Positions 1 through 12,306 of a stretch of 64,000 nt of DNA are shown here, in pieces. The translations under genes and the position numbers were made by a program. Location: positions 5,221,001 to 5,285,000 of the forward strand of contig NC_060207.1 of assembly GCF_021130785.1 (NCBI RefSeq). The letters run 5' to 3'. Below the pieces are notes generated by a model that saw nothing but the letters and a program-made list of their open reading frames with translations, was not told the origin of the DNA and did no database searches. The stretch comes from Homalodisca vitripennis (Eukaryota > Arthropoda > Insecta > Hemiptera > Cicadellidae). Numbering within the stretch: the stretch's first letter is position 1; the number at the start of each line of letters is the position of its first letter.

Positions 1-494
1 CTCTGCAAATCCAATAATGTTTTAAACTGTAAATATAAAATGGTTATAACGAAAATAATATATTTTATCACAGGTTTTGTTGATATACGGGGGAAGAGGA
101 GTATAATTCCAAACCGTGGTAAATATATTTATTTAAATGGGGGAAATACAAGTATGTATAAGTGGGATGATTTCTGGCTGGTTTGTTTGTGCATTTCACA
201 TGTTACTGCTACCTTCGTCGGATATATACTGAATCGAGGGCAAAGTTCTCTTTTGAAAACGTATCAAAGTAATCTCACGAATACAATTAATTATGAAAAA
301 ATATCTCGCTATTTAAAATTTTCTTCGCTTCACGTAATAAACATTTGTATTTAATGAGGCATTTTCCCAAGCACTTTCAAACTTGGAAATTTTATGAAAG
401 GAAAACGTTCAATTACTCTAGCTAGTGTGTTTTAAAATTACTCAATAATGTATTAGGTTACAGCTTGAAAAATGTTAAAATGAAAATAACATTT
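1..494. other. AT-rich sequence, no supported gene
   Basis: A 104-codon open frame runs at 40-354 on the plus strand, but its translation resembles no family I know. It has no flanking splice or promoter signal I can defend, so I do not call it a gene. Confidence 0.4.
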
Positions 495-960
495 AATTCT
501 CAAATCAATTCGGTTTTAGAAAAGACAAAGATTTTAATAGTGTTATTTTGTTATTAGCAAACAGAAAAAGAAAAACCAGTAGTTGACACTGTTGATACAA
601 GTTATTACTGGAAAAACTTGAATGTATTGGGGTCTGGAGCACTGCTCTGACAAGTTTTCAAAGCTACCTTAATGATCGCTACCAGTTACTTTCAGTTTTA
701 GACCACAATTAATTGTGGCACGACAAAAATTGTGATACTTTTCAAACAGAGTGTTTTATATTGTTTGCTGTTTGAAGTCAAACAAGTGTGTGTGGCTTTA
801 ATTTTTTTCTTTTATTTCGTTCTTCCCAGACTATATGGACTCGTTCCCCAGCCACAAGCATTTGTTTATGTGGGGAACTAATCTCAGTTTGTTTGAGCAA
901 GTTTAAATGTTGTAAGTCTCTTTGATATTCTCAATTAAATAAAGAATTTCATTTTAAAAA
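495..960 (+). pseudogene. Decayed LINE reverse transcriptase fragment
   Basis: Conceptual translation in shifting frames gives pieces of a non-LTR reverse transcriptase. Near 500 there is NQFGFRKDKDF, which matches the family's N-Q-x-G-F-R-K segment. Near 620-690 there is a stretch ending TALTSFQSYLNDRYQ, which matches the conserved region where W-F-x-S-Y-L-x-x-R precedes the catalytic core. Several stops and frame changes separate the pieces, so it is dead. The segment ends in an A+T-rich tail containing AATAAA near 940, which fits a LINE 3' end. The clade (CR1, Jockey or R1-like) cannot be decided from so little. The reading as a reverse transcriptase is inference from motif resemblance. 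Confidence 0.6.
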
Positions 961-1782
961 TTATTTATTCTATACATGCAAATAAATGTCTTAAGATATA
1001 AGTTAGACCATTTAAATTAATAAAAAGGACCTTATATCTCTAATCAATATTAAATCATGGACAATTTTATACAGTAGTGTATCATAAAGAACATTTAAAT
1101 CGCAGAAAGCGACATAAAAGTGTCAATTACTGTGCTACGTTTGATGCTGCTGAAATCAATTATATTTAATAAATATTTAAATAAGGTCTAATCGTTATAA
1201 CCTCAATTATTGTTGCCGAGCACTCTGAGCGCCAAATATTGCAGTTGATTGTTGGAGTCTACATGTGACACTTGACAAAATAAAACACCTCAAAATAATA
1301 CTTATTAGTAAAGTATAAAATTGGAAACAACGTGAATTCCGTGGTATTGACTTATCGGGAAAGGTCCAGTATATTACTTGCCATCAAATGATAAGCGTTA
1401 TCGCTTTTCTTATCAATCTGATATGAATACGTAATCGGTAGAACAAATTCCGTAGTTAAATCGTTATACGTATTGTATAACAAATATTTTGAGATTGCTG
1501 GGGTGCTTAGTAAAACAAGCAAATTAAATTCCTGTTAAGGGTCATATTTTATTTGAAATGCAACGCATTACTTGTATTTATCTAAATAAACTGATAAAAT
1601 TTTACATTTAATATACCTTATTTTATTCTCGACTATGACAACAGAATCAATTACATCTGAAAACAGAACATGATTGTGTGAAATTGGTGCTGAGTTCTGC
1701 CTAAAATTGTTATTTAATCAGACAGAAGTTATGTAATCCTCTTTGGCAAGTCTGAAGCTTTGCTGCAGGACTTCAGCATTTA
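961..1782. other. AT-rich intergenic DNA, nothing recognised
   Basis: I see no open frame, structured repeat or RNA gene that I could defend. It separates the LINE fragment from the 93-bp minisatellite. Confidence 0.4.
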
Positions 1783-2824
1783 TCCTGAAACATCAAAAGC
1801 AGTGAAGTGACCGCTACTAACTTTAGGTACTCAGTCACTGGTGGTTACAGTTGCTTGAGAAGTTGGAAATGTGTAGCTTGAAACATCAAAAGCAGTGAAA
1901 TGACCGCTACTAACTTTAGGTACTCAGTCACTGGTGGTTACAGTTCATTGAGAAGTTGGAAATGTGTAGCTTGAAACATCAAAAGCAGTGAAATGACCGC
2001 TACTAACTTTAGGTACTCAGTCACTGATGGTTACAGTTCCTTGAGAAGTTGGAAATGTGTAGCTTGAAACATCAAAAGCAGTGAAATGACCGCTACTAAC
2101 TTTAGGTACTCAGTCACTGATGGTTTACAGTTGCTTGAGAAGTTGGAAATGTGTAGCTTGAAACATCAAAAGGAGTGAAGTGACCGCTACTAACTTTAGG
2201 TACTCAGTCACTGATGGTTACAGTTCCTTGAGAAGTTGGAAATGTGTAGCTTGAAACATCAAAAGCATTTGAAGTGACCGCTACTAACTTTAGGTACTCA
2301 GTCACTGGTGGTTACAGTTCCTTGAGAAATTGAAAATGTGTAGCTTGAAACATCAAAAGCAGTGAAGTGACCGCCACTAACTTTAGGTACTCAGTCACTG
2401 ATGGTTTCAGTTCTTTGAGAAGTTGGAAATGTGTAGCTTGATAACATCAAAAGCAGTGAAAGTGACCGCTACTAACTTTAGGTACTCAGTCACTGGTGGT
2501 TACAGTTCTTTGAGAAGTTGGAAATGTGTTAGCTTGATAACATCAAAAGCAGTGAAGTGACCGCTACTAACTTTAGGTACTCAGTCACTGATGGTTTCAG
2601 TTCTTTGAGAAGTTGGAAATGTGTTGCTTGATATATCAAAAGCAGTGAAGTGACCGCTACTAACTTTAGGTACTCAGTCACTGATGGTTTCAGTTCTTTG
2701 AGAAGTTTGGAAATGTGTTGCTTGATATATCAAAAGCAGTGAAATGACCGCTACTAACTTTAGGTACTCAGTCACTGATGGTTTCAGTTCTTTGAGAAGT
2801 TGGAAATGTGTAGCTTGAAACATC
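1783..2824. repeat. Minisatellite, ~93-bp unit, 11 copies
   Basis: Eleven head-to-tail copies begin TGAAACATCAAAAGCAGTGA and run through a highly conserved ACTTTAGGTACTCAGTCACT core to a variable GTTACAGTT..TTGAGAAGTTGG half. Copies differ by single substitutions and 1-3-base indels, for example AAAGCAGTGAA against AAAGCATTTGAA near 2265. Each unit has an imperfect dyad: CAGTGAAGTGACC faces GGTACTCAGTCACTG across ACTAACTTT, so every monomer could fold as a short hairpin. There is no sustained coding frame. Confidence 0.95.
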
Positions 2825-3651
2825 TTACTTTACTGCCTGGGTTCCCTTTCCATACAAACATTCAGTCAATGTGTCAACATTCACATTCATATGTATGAGT
2901 GAATTGAATTTTAATTATTTGAAATTTATCAATCATAGTGAAAGCTAGTTCTTTGTACACAATTAATATTTTATGTTGTATCCTATTTGAAAGACTATAT
3001 AATAATTGGAAGTTATTTTTGAGAAAGGAGTTTTGAGTTAAATATTTAATTTATTGGTGTACTTGAATTATTCTTTACTTTAAAACAATATTTTAGAGTT
3101 TTGAAATAATTAGGTAAAATATAAAAAATAATCAAATAATTGAAATCCTCCCTACAAAACTTTAATTTAATCAAACCGTTTTGAACGCATCCAAATATAA
3201 TTTTTTTTTATGAAATAAATACTGCGAAAAATAAAATAAAACCCAAAAATAGAGAGAAGAAAATGGAACGTTAATAACCATATAATCTGAAGGGTAAAAA
3301 AATTTGTTTTTTCAGTTTTGGAATTAAGTGTGTTAAAAATTTTTAATTTATTTCATTATTTGATTAATATTATTATATGAAATTGATTCTTTTTAATAAA
3401 CACAATTTACTATTGAAAACCAGTTGCGTCATGGCATGGTCTTTTTAAATGGCATCATAATCATACTGAGATTCATCACGTGAGGTCACTGAAAGGGATA
3501 TTCTAATCTCCTTAACAATTCACAGTATTTTGACCTAGAATATGTGGCAATGAAATTCGAGTTGAATTTATGTGCAACATTCCATATTATCTGAAAGAGG
3601 AATCCAATTTTTATGTGAAAAAATAAAAAAATAGTATCCATGGTTTAATTT
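2825..3651. other. AT-rich intergenic DNA, nothing recognised
   Basis: The sequence is very A+T-rich, with no open frame or repeat structure that I can support. Confidence 0.4.
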
Positions 3652-4845
3652 TCTTAGAATAGAATAGAATATACTTTATTTCAGAAAATATAATTATCAA
3701 AAATTTACATCAGTACTGGTAGTATTTACTAGCCACTGTATCCAGTAAGCGTGGCTAGCTCAACTGAAAGTTGTACTTAATTGTATAGTGTTCAGTCGAA
3801 TCTTAAGAAGTAAATCATGCGGTTAATCCGCAAACCCCACAATTAACAGTTATTTTAAACATAACATTTTTTAGTTATAAATTAAATACTTTTAATATAA
3901 AACCGTACAAATTCCTAAACTAAAATTTGTAAAAAGTTATCAATATTAATACAATTTCAAAAGCCAATTTTTCAATTTATTCTAAAATTATTTTCCATTT
4001 TTACAATTTTTTATTAAAAGGCAAAAGATTAAAAAGTTTTTGGCCAAAAAAAGAAAAGATTTTTTTGAAAATTGACTTATTTACCTTCGGTCGCATGAAC
4101 AGCCCCAGTATGTCACCTCTTTTTCTTTAGTAAACCCTGTCGTTCCTGTTTCCACTTTTCTCATAGAAAATGTTTAATACTTTGAATAAAAATAAATAAT
4201 TTAGTGGTAATATTCTTAGACATTTATAAATAGGTAATGCAGATTCATATCTTTTCCTTTTTGCAATTATTCTTATGAAGTGGTTTTATTTTACATCCAA
4301 CGGTTTATGGTTATATTGTCAGCAGCTCCCCAATGTTCTATACCATAATTCAATTTATAATGAATTAGTGCAAAATAAAGTGTTCTCATTAATATATAAT
4401 CAACAACCTTCCTTAAAAATAAAAACTTCTTAGATTTCTTCACCTACTTGAATGCTGATTATATGCAGTTTCCAGCTCAATTTTCATCAATATTACTAAA
4501 CTATTTAATTTGTTCAACTTAATCTATAATTTCACAATTGCAGTTTGAAATGGCCTGATCATCTAATCTATTAAATTTTAGAACATTATTGAATTGGTAT
4601 TCTTTTAAGCCAAAATTTATAAACTTAGTCTTAGAGGCATTCAAAACCATTCTGTTATTTTATAACCATTTCCTAACTTTTATACAATCTTCTCTAATAT
4701 GACTCCAGATGTCTTCCCATTGTTTTTTTAGAATATCTAATTGCAATATTATCAGCTAACAACCGTGTGATTTTTCCATTTAATGGTAATCTCAGCAAGT
4801 CATGTATGAAAATTAGAAACAACGTTGGGTCAAGAACCGAGCCTT
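3652..4845 (-). pseudogene. Decayed LINE, RT palm to 3' end
   Basis: Read on the minus strand from about 4845, one frame gives GSVLDPTLFLIFIHDLL, the G-S-V-L-G-P-x-L-F reverse-transcriptase motif with the second G changed to D. It continues to LADN where a live enzyme has [FY]-A-D-D, so the catalytic aspartate pair is damaged. Further on there is a LNASKTKFINFG piece that fits the family's N-x-x-K-T-x-x-x-x-F segment. Stops and frame changes interrupt it. The 3' end on this strand is marked by AATAAAG and an ATTCTATTCT-type short tandem tail at 3652-3685, as in many insect LINEs. It is 5'-truncated and inactive. The exact clade is not decided. Confidence 0.7.
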
Positions 4846-7392
4846 TTTCTGAAAACACTTATGATGTAATGTGATGGATAGTTTATGTGATTTTAAAATG
4901 TGTACGTTAATGAGAACATTCATTGTAAATGACAGTAAAGAAAACATAAAATTTATTATCAACCTCTACTTTCATCTATTATCTATATGAGTGTAGAAAA
5001 TACTGTGCGTAATTTGATGACACATTAAAATACAAACCCTCAATCCACCTAAATTGTCCCACTAATCATATAAATGACCATCAAAAGCCGCGTTGGTATT
5101 GATTACATTACTTTAACGAGAAAATTGGTAATGTTGTTTGTCCCTTTATGTACACAAGCTACATTCAATTATTAGGGTAAGTAATTCATTTACATATTAA
5201 TAAATTTTCCACTCCATTTAATTTCCGACAAGTAATATAATATTTATAAATTATTTAACAACAGCCATAAACACTAGCTGTTTTGTAATATGCCGGCCTT
5301 AGTTCAGTCCTTATAACCATCAGTATCTATATAAAATCTGTTCCTCGAATATAATATATTATATTCCATATTACAGTCACCATCCTATTTAAAAACAATA
5401 CATATGCTCGTGCACTCACATACATTAGTAAGATTTAAGATGTTCTTTTGTTAGATGTTTGTATATCCAACAAATATTCAATAATTTGGTATATGTAAAT
5501 CTGTTATATATGGAAGTGAACCCAGATTCAAAACTTACAGTTAAAAAAACCATTATGAAATATATTTCTACCTCTTAAAAACTCATGTTACGAAATGCTT
5601 CGACAATGTGGCAAACTTAAGATTTTTTTTATTACTTCCAGTGAACACCCTAATGTCTACATGTAAAGAGTAAAACCAACTTAGAAACATACAAAATGAT
5701 GTAGGCGAGCAATAAAGTTATGAATTTAGTTTCATATCACAGATTTATACACTTATATTTAAAAGAAATGTAAGAGTAGGCCTAAATAATAAACTGGTAG
5801 TGTTTTACTTTCATTATGTAAAATTATCTAAAAAGAAGTTTTAACTTACATAAAAACAATAGCAAGATTATATTTGCTAGCTCACACAACCTTAATTGTA
5901 ATAATAATTACGAATTGATGTAGTATCAACGTAAATATTTTACTTCAGGAATCAATGTAAAAGAGAACATGTAGCTATAGCTAGACTGAACATTCACGTT
6001 TAATCTACCCTTCCACAATAGCTACGTTATGTGTAGAAAACTCGGTTGCTCCACCCTGCTTAGAGATCGTGTCTAACATCGTAGTGCACTCAAATGTGCA
6101 CCTGAGGAGACAATGAGAATACCACTTTACCTAGATTACACCATATTTTGTAATCTAAATATCTATGATGACAAAACAATGGAAATATTTCATTTTTAAC
6201 TGCTTCGTCGCCGATCATTTTTGGATATCTTCAGACGAAGATGACTTTCAGGATCCAGAAATCAAGTCTGTGATAGCGTCAGATTTCAGACGCTGTTCTG
6301 AGTAGAAAGTGAACTAAAGCTAAACTAAACATTCACAAGTAAAAATTATTAATGTTAAGGGATTTCACAGTGACAATGTTCTGGCAGATACTGTAAAATA
6401 CAGAGTATTGTATTCCGTCCTCCCTAACCGCTATCTAAAGTGTTTTTTTGTACAATGTAAATTATATTCGATGAAACTGGATCATCACTAATATTAAACA
6501 ACAGTTGCTATCCGTATCTCTACTGCATTGAAAATGGATTAATGTTATTGTTGTTGTAAACTCCTACCGTCAGTATCTATTAGTTATGCACATCTGCCAG
6601 ATCATTGTTGTACAGTCAATAAACAAAAACCATTTCTATATTTATGTTTGTAAGATAAAACTATTAATAGTGATAGATGTCTTAATTCGAAACTAGCGCT
6701 GAAGAACGACCGCCAAGTGACGCATTCATTTCTATTGACAATAACGGTCTCGTGACATTTAACGTTCTTTTCTGTAGCATCCACCTGTATATAGTACATT
6801 ATTTTAAAAGCAATATTCAACTAATAACGTAATATTGATATTTCAGATTAATATCATTGATATTAATAATGCTGGTAATTTTGTTTGTAATATTATGGTT
6901 TGCAATCGTAACAAATATAAATATATTACTAGACATTGTATTACAAACATATAATATTATAAACAGCCATAATTTAAAAATAATATTAAATAATTGTGGG
7001 CCGTTTCTGTTTTACAAATTTCTGTGTTATATTTAAACGCTGTCTGAAGAATTAAGCTAAGATTAACGACACATTAATGCTACTGGTTTTAAAACATAAC
7101 AAGGAAAGCGTATTTAAGTGCTTCTATGCATTCGTGTGCTAAATGAGCAAATCTTATTTTATGTAAATCTGAATTTATATAAATATTCAAGGAATTTTTG
7201 GTATATGACGATCTTTTCCTGATAATTGATCATATAAACAACGATTATAAACATCATTGATCATATTAAAATAAATTAAATAGCAACATTAATTGCTATG
7301 AAACTAAAACATGCAGGTAAGCTATACACCCACAGAGTATTACATTAATCCGTGTATCACATCCGAGGATAGTCTGGTATTATAAGAGAAGA
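4846..7392. other. AT-rich intergenic DNA, no supported gene
   Basis: There are only short open frames. One of 46 codons at 6164-6304 (plus strand, ATG start) has a slightly richer composition but matches nothing I know. I see no array or RNA gene. Confidence 0.35.
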
Positions 7393-7514
7393 AGAGCTAG
7401 AGTAGGCAGAGCTAGAGTAGGCAGAGCTAGAGTAGGCAGAGCTAGAGTATGCAGAGCTAGAGTAGGCAGAGCTAGAGTAGGCAGAGCTAGAGTAGGCAGA
7501 GCTAGAGTAGGCAG
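7393..7514. repeat. Minisatellite, 15-bp unit, 8 copies
   Basis: Eight near-perfect copies of AGAGCTAGAGTAGGC run head to tail. One copy has TATGC in place of TAGGC. It sits about 125 bp before the large satellite but is unrelated to it in sequence. Confidence 0.97.
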
Positions 7515-7638
7515 TCTCCAGAGAGAAACAAAACGTGCACTTTAGCTGAAATTTATCACAAAAAGTTACAGGGAGCTTATAGCAAAGAATAATCCCGTTT
7601 GTTTCGCCCTTCAGACTGGGATATATGATAAAATATTA

Positions 7639-10328
7639 TCTGAGGTATTCCATAATTATTACAATTATACACATGTAAATGAAATTCTATCGATAGCAAG
7701 TACTCGTATTGTGAGAATTTGACATTTAATGTGACAATATGACAGCATATACGTCTCCCACATTAGTCTGAGGTATTCCATAATTACAATTATACACATG
7801 TAAATGAAATTCTATCGATAGCAAGTACTCGTATTGTGAGAATTTGACATTTAATGTGACAATATGTCAGCATATACGTCTCCCACATTAGTCTGAGGTA
7901 TTCCATAATTACAATTATACACATGTAAATGAAATTCTATCGATAGCAAGTACTCGTATTGTGAGAATTTGAAATTTAATGTGACAATATGACAGCATAT
8001 ACGTCTCCCACATTAGTCTGAGGTATTCCATAATTATTACAATTATACACATGTAAATGAAATTCTATCGATAGCAAGTACTCGTATTGTGAGAATTTGA
8101 CATTTAATGTGACAATATGACAGCATATACGTCTCCCACATTAGTCTGAGGTATTCCATAATTATTACAATTATACACATGTAAATGAAATTCTATCGAT
8201 AGCAAGTACTCGTATTGTGAGAATTTGAAATTTAATGTGACAATATGACAGCATATACGTCTCCCACATTAGTCTGAGGTATTCCATAATTATTACAATT
8301 ATACACATGTAAATGAAATTCTATCGATAGCAAGTACTCGTATTGTGAGAATTTGACATTTAATGTGACAATATGACAGCATATACGTCTCCCATATTAG
8401 TCTGAGGTATTCCATAATTATTACAATTATACACATGTAAATGGAATTCTATCGATAGCAAGTACTCGTATTGTGAGAATTTGAAATTTAATGTGACAAT
8501 ATGACAGCATATACGTCTCCCACATTAGTCTGAGTTATTCCATAATTATTACAATTATACACATGTAAATGAAATTCTATCGATAGCAAGTACTCGTATT
8601 GTGAGAATTTGAAATTTAATGTGACAATATGACAGCATATACGTCTCCCACATTAGTCTGAGTTATTCCATAATTATTACAATTATACACATGTAAATGA
8701 AATTCTATCGATAGCAAGTACTCGTATTGTGAGAATTTGAAATTTAATGTGACAATATGTCAGCATATACGTCTCCCACATTAGTCTGAGGTATTCCATA
8801 ATTATTACAATTATACACATGTAAATGAAATTCTATCGATAGCAAGTACTCGTATTGTGAGAATTTGACATTTAATGTGACAATATGACAGCATATACGT
8901 CTCCCACATTAGTCTGAGGTATTCCATAATTATTACAATTATACACATGTAAATGAAATTCTATCGATAGCAAGTACTCGTATTGTGAGAATTTGACATT
9001 TAATGTGACAATATGACAGCATATACGTCTCCCCATATTAGTCTGAGGTATTCTATAATTATTACAATTATACACATGTAAATGAAATTCTATCGATAGC
9101 AAGTACTCGTATTGTGAGAATTTGAAATTTAATGTGACAATATGACAGCATATACGTCTCCCACATTAGTCTGAGGTATTCCATAATTACAATTATACAC
9201 ATGTAAATGAAATTCTATCGATAGCAAGTACTCGTATTGTGAGAATTTGACATTTAATGTGACAATATGTCAGCATATACGTCTCCCACATTAGTCTGAG
9301 GTATTCCATAATTACAATTATACACATGTAAATGAAATTCTATCGATAGCAAGTACTCGTATTGTGAGAATTTGAAATTTAATGTGACAATATGTCAGCA
9401 TATACGTCTCCCACATTAGTCTGAGGTATTCCATAATTATTACAATTATACACATGTAAATGAAATTCTATCGATAGCAAGTACTCGTATTGTGAGAATT
9501 TGACATTTAATGTGACAATATGACAGCATATACGTCTCCCACATTAGTCTGAGGTATTCCATAATTATTACAATTATACACATGTAAATGAAATTCTATC
9601 GATAGCAAGTACTCGTATTGTGAGAATTTGACATTTAATGTGACAATATGACAGCATATACGTCTCCCACATTAGTCTGAGGTATTCCATAATTATTACA
9701 ATTATACACATGTAAATGAAATTCTATCGATAGCAAGTACTCGTATTGTGAGAATTTGACATTTAATGTGACAATATGTCAGCATATACGTCTCCCACAT
9801 TAGTCTGAGGTATTCCATAATTATTACAATTATACACATGTAAATGAAATTCTATCGATAGCAAGTACTCGTATTGTGAGAATTTGACATTTAATGTGAC
9901 AATATGACAGCATATACGTCTCCCACATTAGTCTGAGGTATTCCATAATTATTACAATTATACACATCTAAATGAAATTCTATCGATAGCAAGTACTCGT
10001 ATTGTGAGAATTTGACATTTAATGTGACAATATGACAGCATATACGTCTCCCACATTAGTCTGAGGTATTCCATAATTATTACAATTATACACATCTAAA
10101 TGAAATTCTATCGATAGCAAGTACTCGTATTGTGAGAATTTGACATTTAATGTGACAATATGACAGCATATACGTCTCCCACATTAGTCTGAGGTATTCC
10201 ATAATTATTACAATTATACACATCTAAATGAAATTCTATCGATAGCAAGTACTCGTATTGTGAGAATTTGACATTTAATGTGACAATATGTCAGCATATA
10301 CGTCTCCCATATTAGTCTGAGGTATTCA
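7639..10328. repeat. Satellite array, 125-128-bp unit, 21 copies
   Basis: There are 21 tandem monomers, each beginning TCTGAGGTATTCCATAATTA and ending CTCCCACATTAG. The centre of every monomer holds the perfect palindrome CTATCGATAG. Monomers differ at a few diagnostic places. Numbers 2, 3, 13 and 14 lack one ATT triplet (125 rather than 128 bp). Others alternate GACATTT with GAAATTT and GACAG with GTCAG. The last three share ACATCTAAATG where the rest have ACATGTAAATG. These shared variants point to block duplication inside the array. Open frames seen across it are by-products of the repetition. TATCGATA is the Drosophila DREF site sequence and contains CGATA, the BEAF-32 half site; occupancy here is untested. 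Confidence 0.97.
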
Positions 10329-10405
10329 ATTGTAGTACTTTTTTATACACCTAGATTGACTTCTAACGATAGCGAGCATATGTGATAACTTGACTTGTAA
10401 TTATT
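10317..10405. repeat. Decayed edge monomer of the satellite
   Basis: After the last clean monomer, the sequence still aligns to the unit with many changes: TATACACCTAGATTGACTTC, then TAACGATAGCGAGCA, then TGTGATAACTTGAC. The central palindrome is broken to AACGATAG. It looks like an old copy left at the array margin that escaped homogenisation. Confidence 0.7.
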
Positions 10406-10501
10406 TGAAATAATGTTACCATGTTCAAATTGAAAGTCTACTTAAACCATACTTAAATGACAACAGAACTAATTTTTTATAGCATATGTGAATGTAGTCG
10501 C

Positions 10502-10514
10502 TCGCGCGCGCGTG

Positions 10515-10592
<78 letters not shown>
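10502..10592. repeat. (CG)n-(GT)n microsatellite
   Basis: A short CGCGCGCGCG run is followed by about 39 GT dinucleotides. The whole block alternates purine and pyrimidine. The open frames on both strands here (poly Cys-Val and His-Thr) are artefacts of the repeat. Confidence 0.97.
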
Positions 10593-10594
<2 letters not shown>

Positions 10595-11900
10595 GCCTGG
10601 TAGAGGCATCGGTTACTCGTCAACTGGAACAGAGATTCCCCACCAATCTCCGGTCGTTTGTACTGAGCTGTATTGTTCACTCTGGACCTCTGCAATGCGC
10701 GATCGTTTTATTATTTTGTAGGCCATTGCATTCAGCAACGAAATCGGTTTAGTATTATTTTATAAAAGGGCGTTTTTTAATTTAACTTTATAAGTATAAT
10801 ATGGTTTAACTGTTCAACATAGTATCATCAATTTGCATCGTTAATTGTTGATTTATTATTTTATTTCAGACCAAAACCAATATAATTTGTTTAACAAAAT
10901 AAATAAATGTAGCAGATATATTCATCAACGACAAGCCTATTAGTTAGTTCCTTCAGTTTCCTACTACTATACAAGCCTATTTCAATAAATATTATTCGTA
11001 AAGGAAGAATATTGTATGCGTAAGTATCTTAGAATATTAAGTATATTTTAATGGATCTCATAATATATTATATGGCTAAAATAAAATTATTATACATTTT
11101 AAATTACTATAATACTCTAGATGATTATTAAAGATGATAACTTTCTGCTTTCGCTATCGTAATAAAATAATAAAGACTTATTAACAGCAGGAATTTACAA
11201 TAGAAATGTGACACCGTTTATTATTTGTTGTGTTGATTAATAGTTTGAATGCTCTTGATCATTGTTGATAGAACCTGTCTGTGACACTAAACTCCAATAT
11301 TGTCCAGTCTGAAATCTTGTATATTCAATGGAAATGTCACACAGCTTATCAGGATCGTTCACTTTGACAGATGGATTTGTGAATGAATCTATCCGTAATT
11401 CCAGTTTTTAGCTATTGTAATCTTTAATTCGCATATATTTAATAGCCATAAAGCCATAGCCTATTTTCTCAATTAAATACGGAAAAAATATACATAAGAC
11501 ATTTTATTTATTTGATAAAACTGTAGTAAGAATTTGAAACAGGTTACTTGCAAGGCTTTAAGTTATTACATCTCCAAAATTCATTTATTACGGTATTTGT
11601 AATTTAGAAACAAAATAAAATTGTTTTTAACTTAACATTTATTTACCTACCTGTAATGCGAGTGTAGCAGTATGTTGTGTTAAATATTGCATACGCATTT
11701 TAGTAGGAATTAAATAATAAACTTCGTTATCAAAGAACCCTAAAATCCTCAGTGTTTATCAAGAGAGCAATGATATGGGCAATACAATATAGCTGCACTA
11801 TCTTTTAGACAGATATCAATTAGAACAAGACAGTAAGATTTCAGTTTGCCTTTTATTAAATTTTAAGGGGAGATGTGTACTTTTTTCAGAAAATAGCAAA

Positions 11901-11901
<1 letters not shown>
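10593..11901. other. Intergenic DNA, nothing recognised
   Basis: The first ~130 bp are less A+T-rich than the surroundings, but I could not connect them to a gene or transposon. The rest is A+T-rich with no feature I can support. Confidence 0.35.

Positions 11902-11970
<69 letters not shown>
11902..11970. repeat. (TA)n microsatellite, left side of foldback insertion
   Basis: About 34 TA dinucleotides. A second (AT)n run of about 13 repeats lies at 12281-12306, on the other side of the foldback element. Together they look like one TA tract split by an insertion. Confidence 0.95.
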
Positions 11971-11971
<1 letters not shown>

Positions 11972-11974
11972 TAG

Positions 11975-12282
11975 ATAGTAATGTGGCGTTCCTAGACCAC
12001 TTTTGGGACAGACAGTAAATCAATGGAAAATCTTGTTCAAGGTACCGAACACGAATTGACATGCTAAATTACGTTAAGTAGAACATAAAACACAACATTC
12101 ACGTTCATGTTACGTTCTGAACGTAAAATTTGATAACACGAACATAACATGAACGTGAATGTTGTGTTTTATGTTCTACTTAACGTAATTTAGCATGTCA
12201 ATTCGTGTTCGGTACCTTGAACAAGATTTTCCATTGATTTACTGTCTGTCCTAAAAGTGGTCTAGGAACGCCACATTACTAT
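11975..12282. mobile_element. Foldback/MITE-like element inserted in a TA tract
   Basis: Two 138-bp arms, 11975-12112 and 12145-12282, are inverted copies of each other with only one mismatch that I found (TTTTGGGAC against the complement of GTCCTAAAA). A 32-bp loop separates them. The element has no coding capacity. The ends begin ATAGTAATGTGGCGTTCC and are flanked on both sides by TA repeats. That fits a TA-targeting Tc1/mariner-type non-autonomous element, although the exact duplication is masked by the TA tract. The near-perfect arms imply a recent origin or ongoing gene conversion between arms. The single-stranded form would make a very stable hairpin. Confidence 0.85.
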
Positions 12283-12306
12283 ATATATATATATATATAT
12301 ATATAT

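Noticed and set aside
6164..6304. 46-codon ATG frame with an acidic stretch (SSDEDDFQDPEI)
   Set aside because: Too short and without homology I can recall. Chance frames of this size are expected.
10477..10752. Open frames of poly Cys-Val and His-Thr on both strands
   Set aside because: They come entirely from the GT microsatellite.
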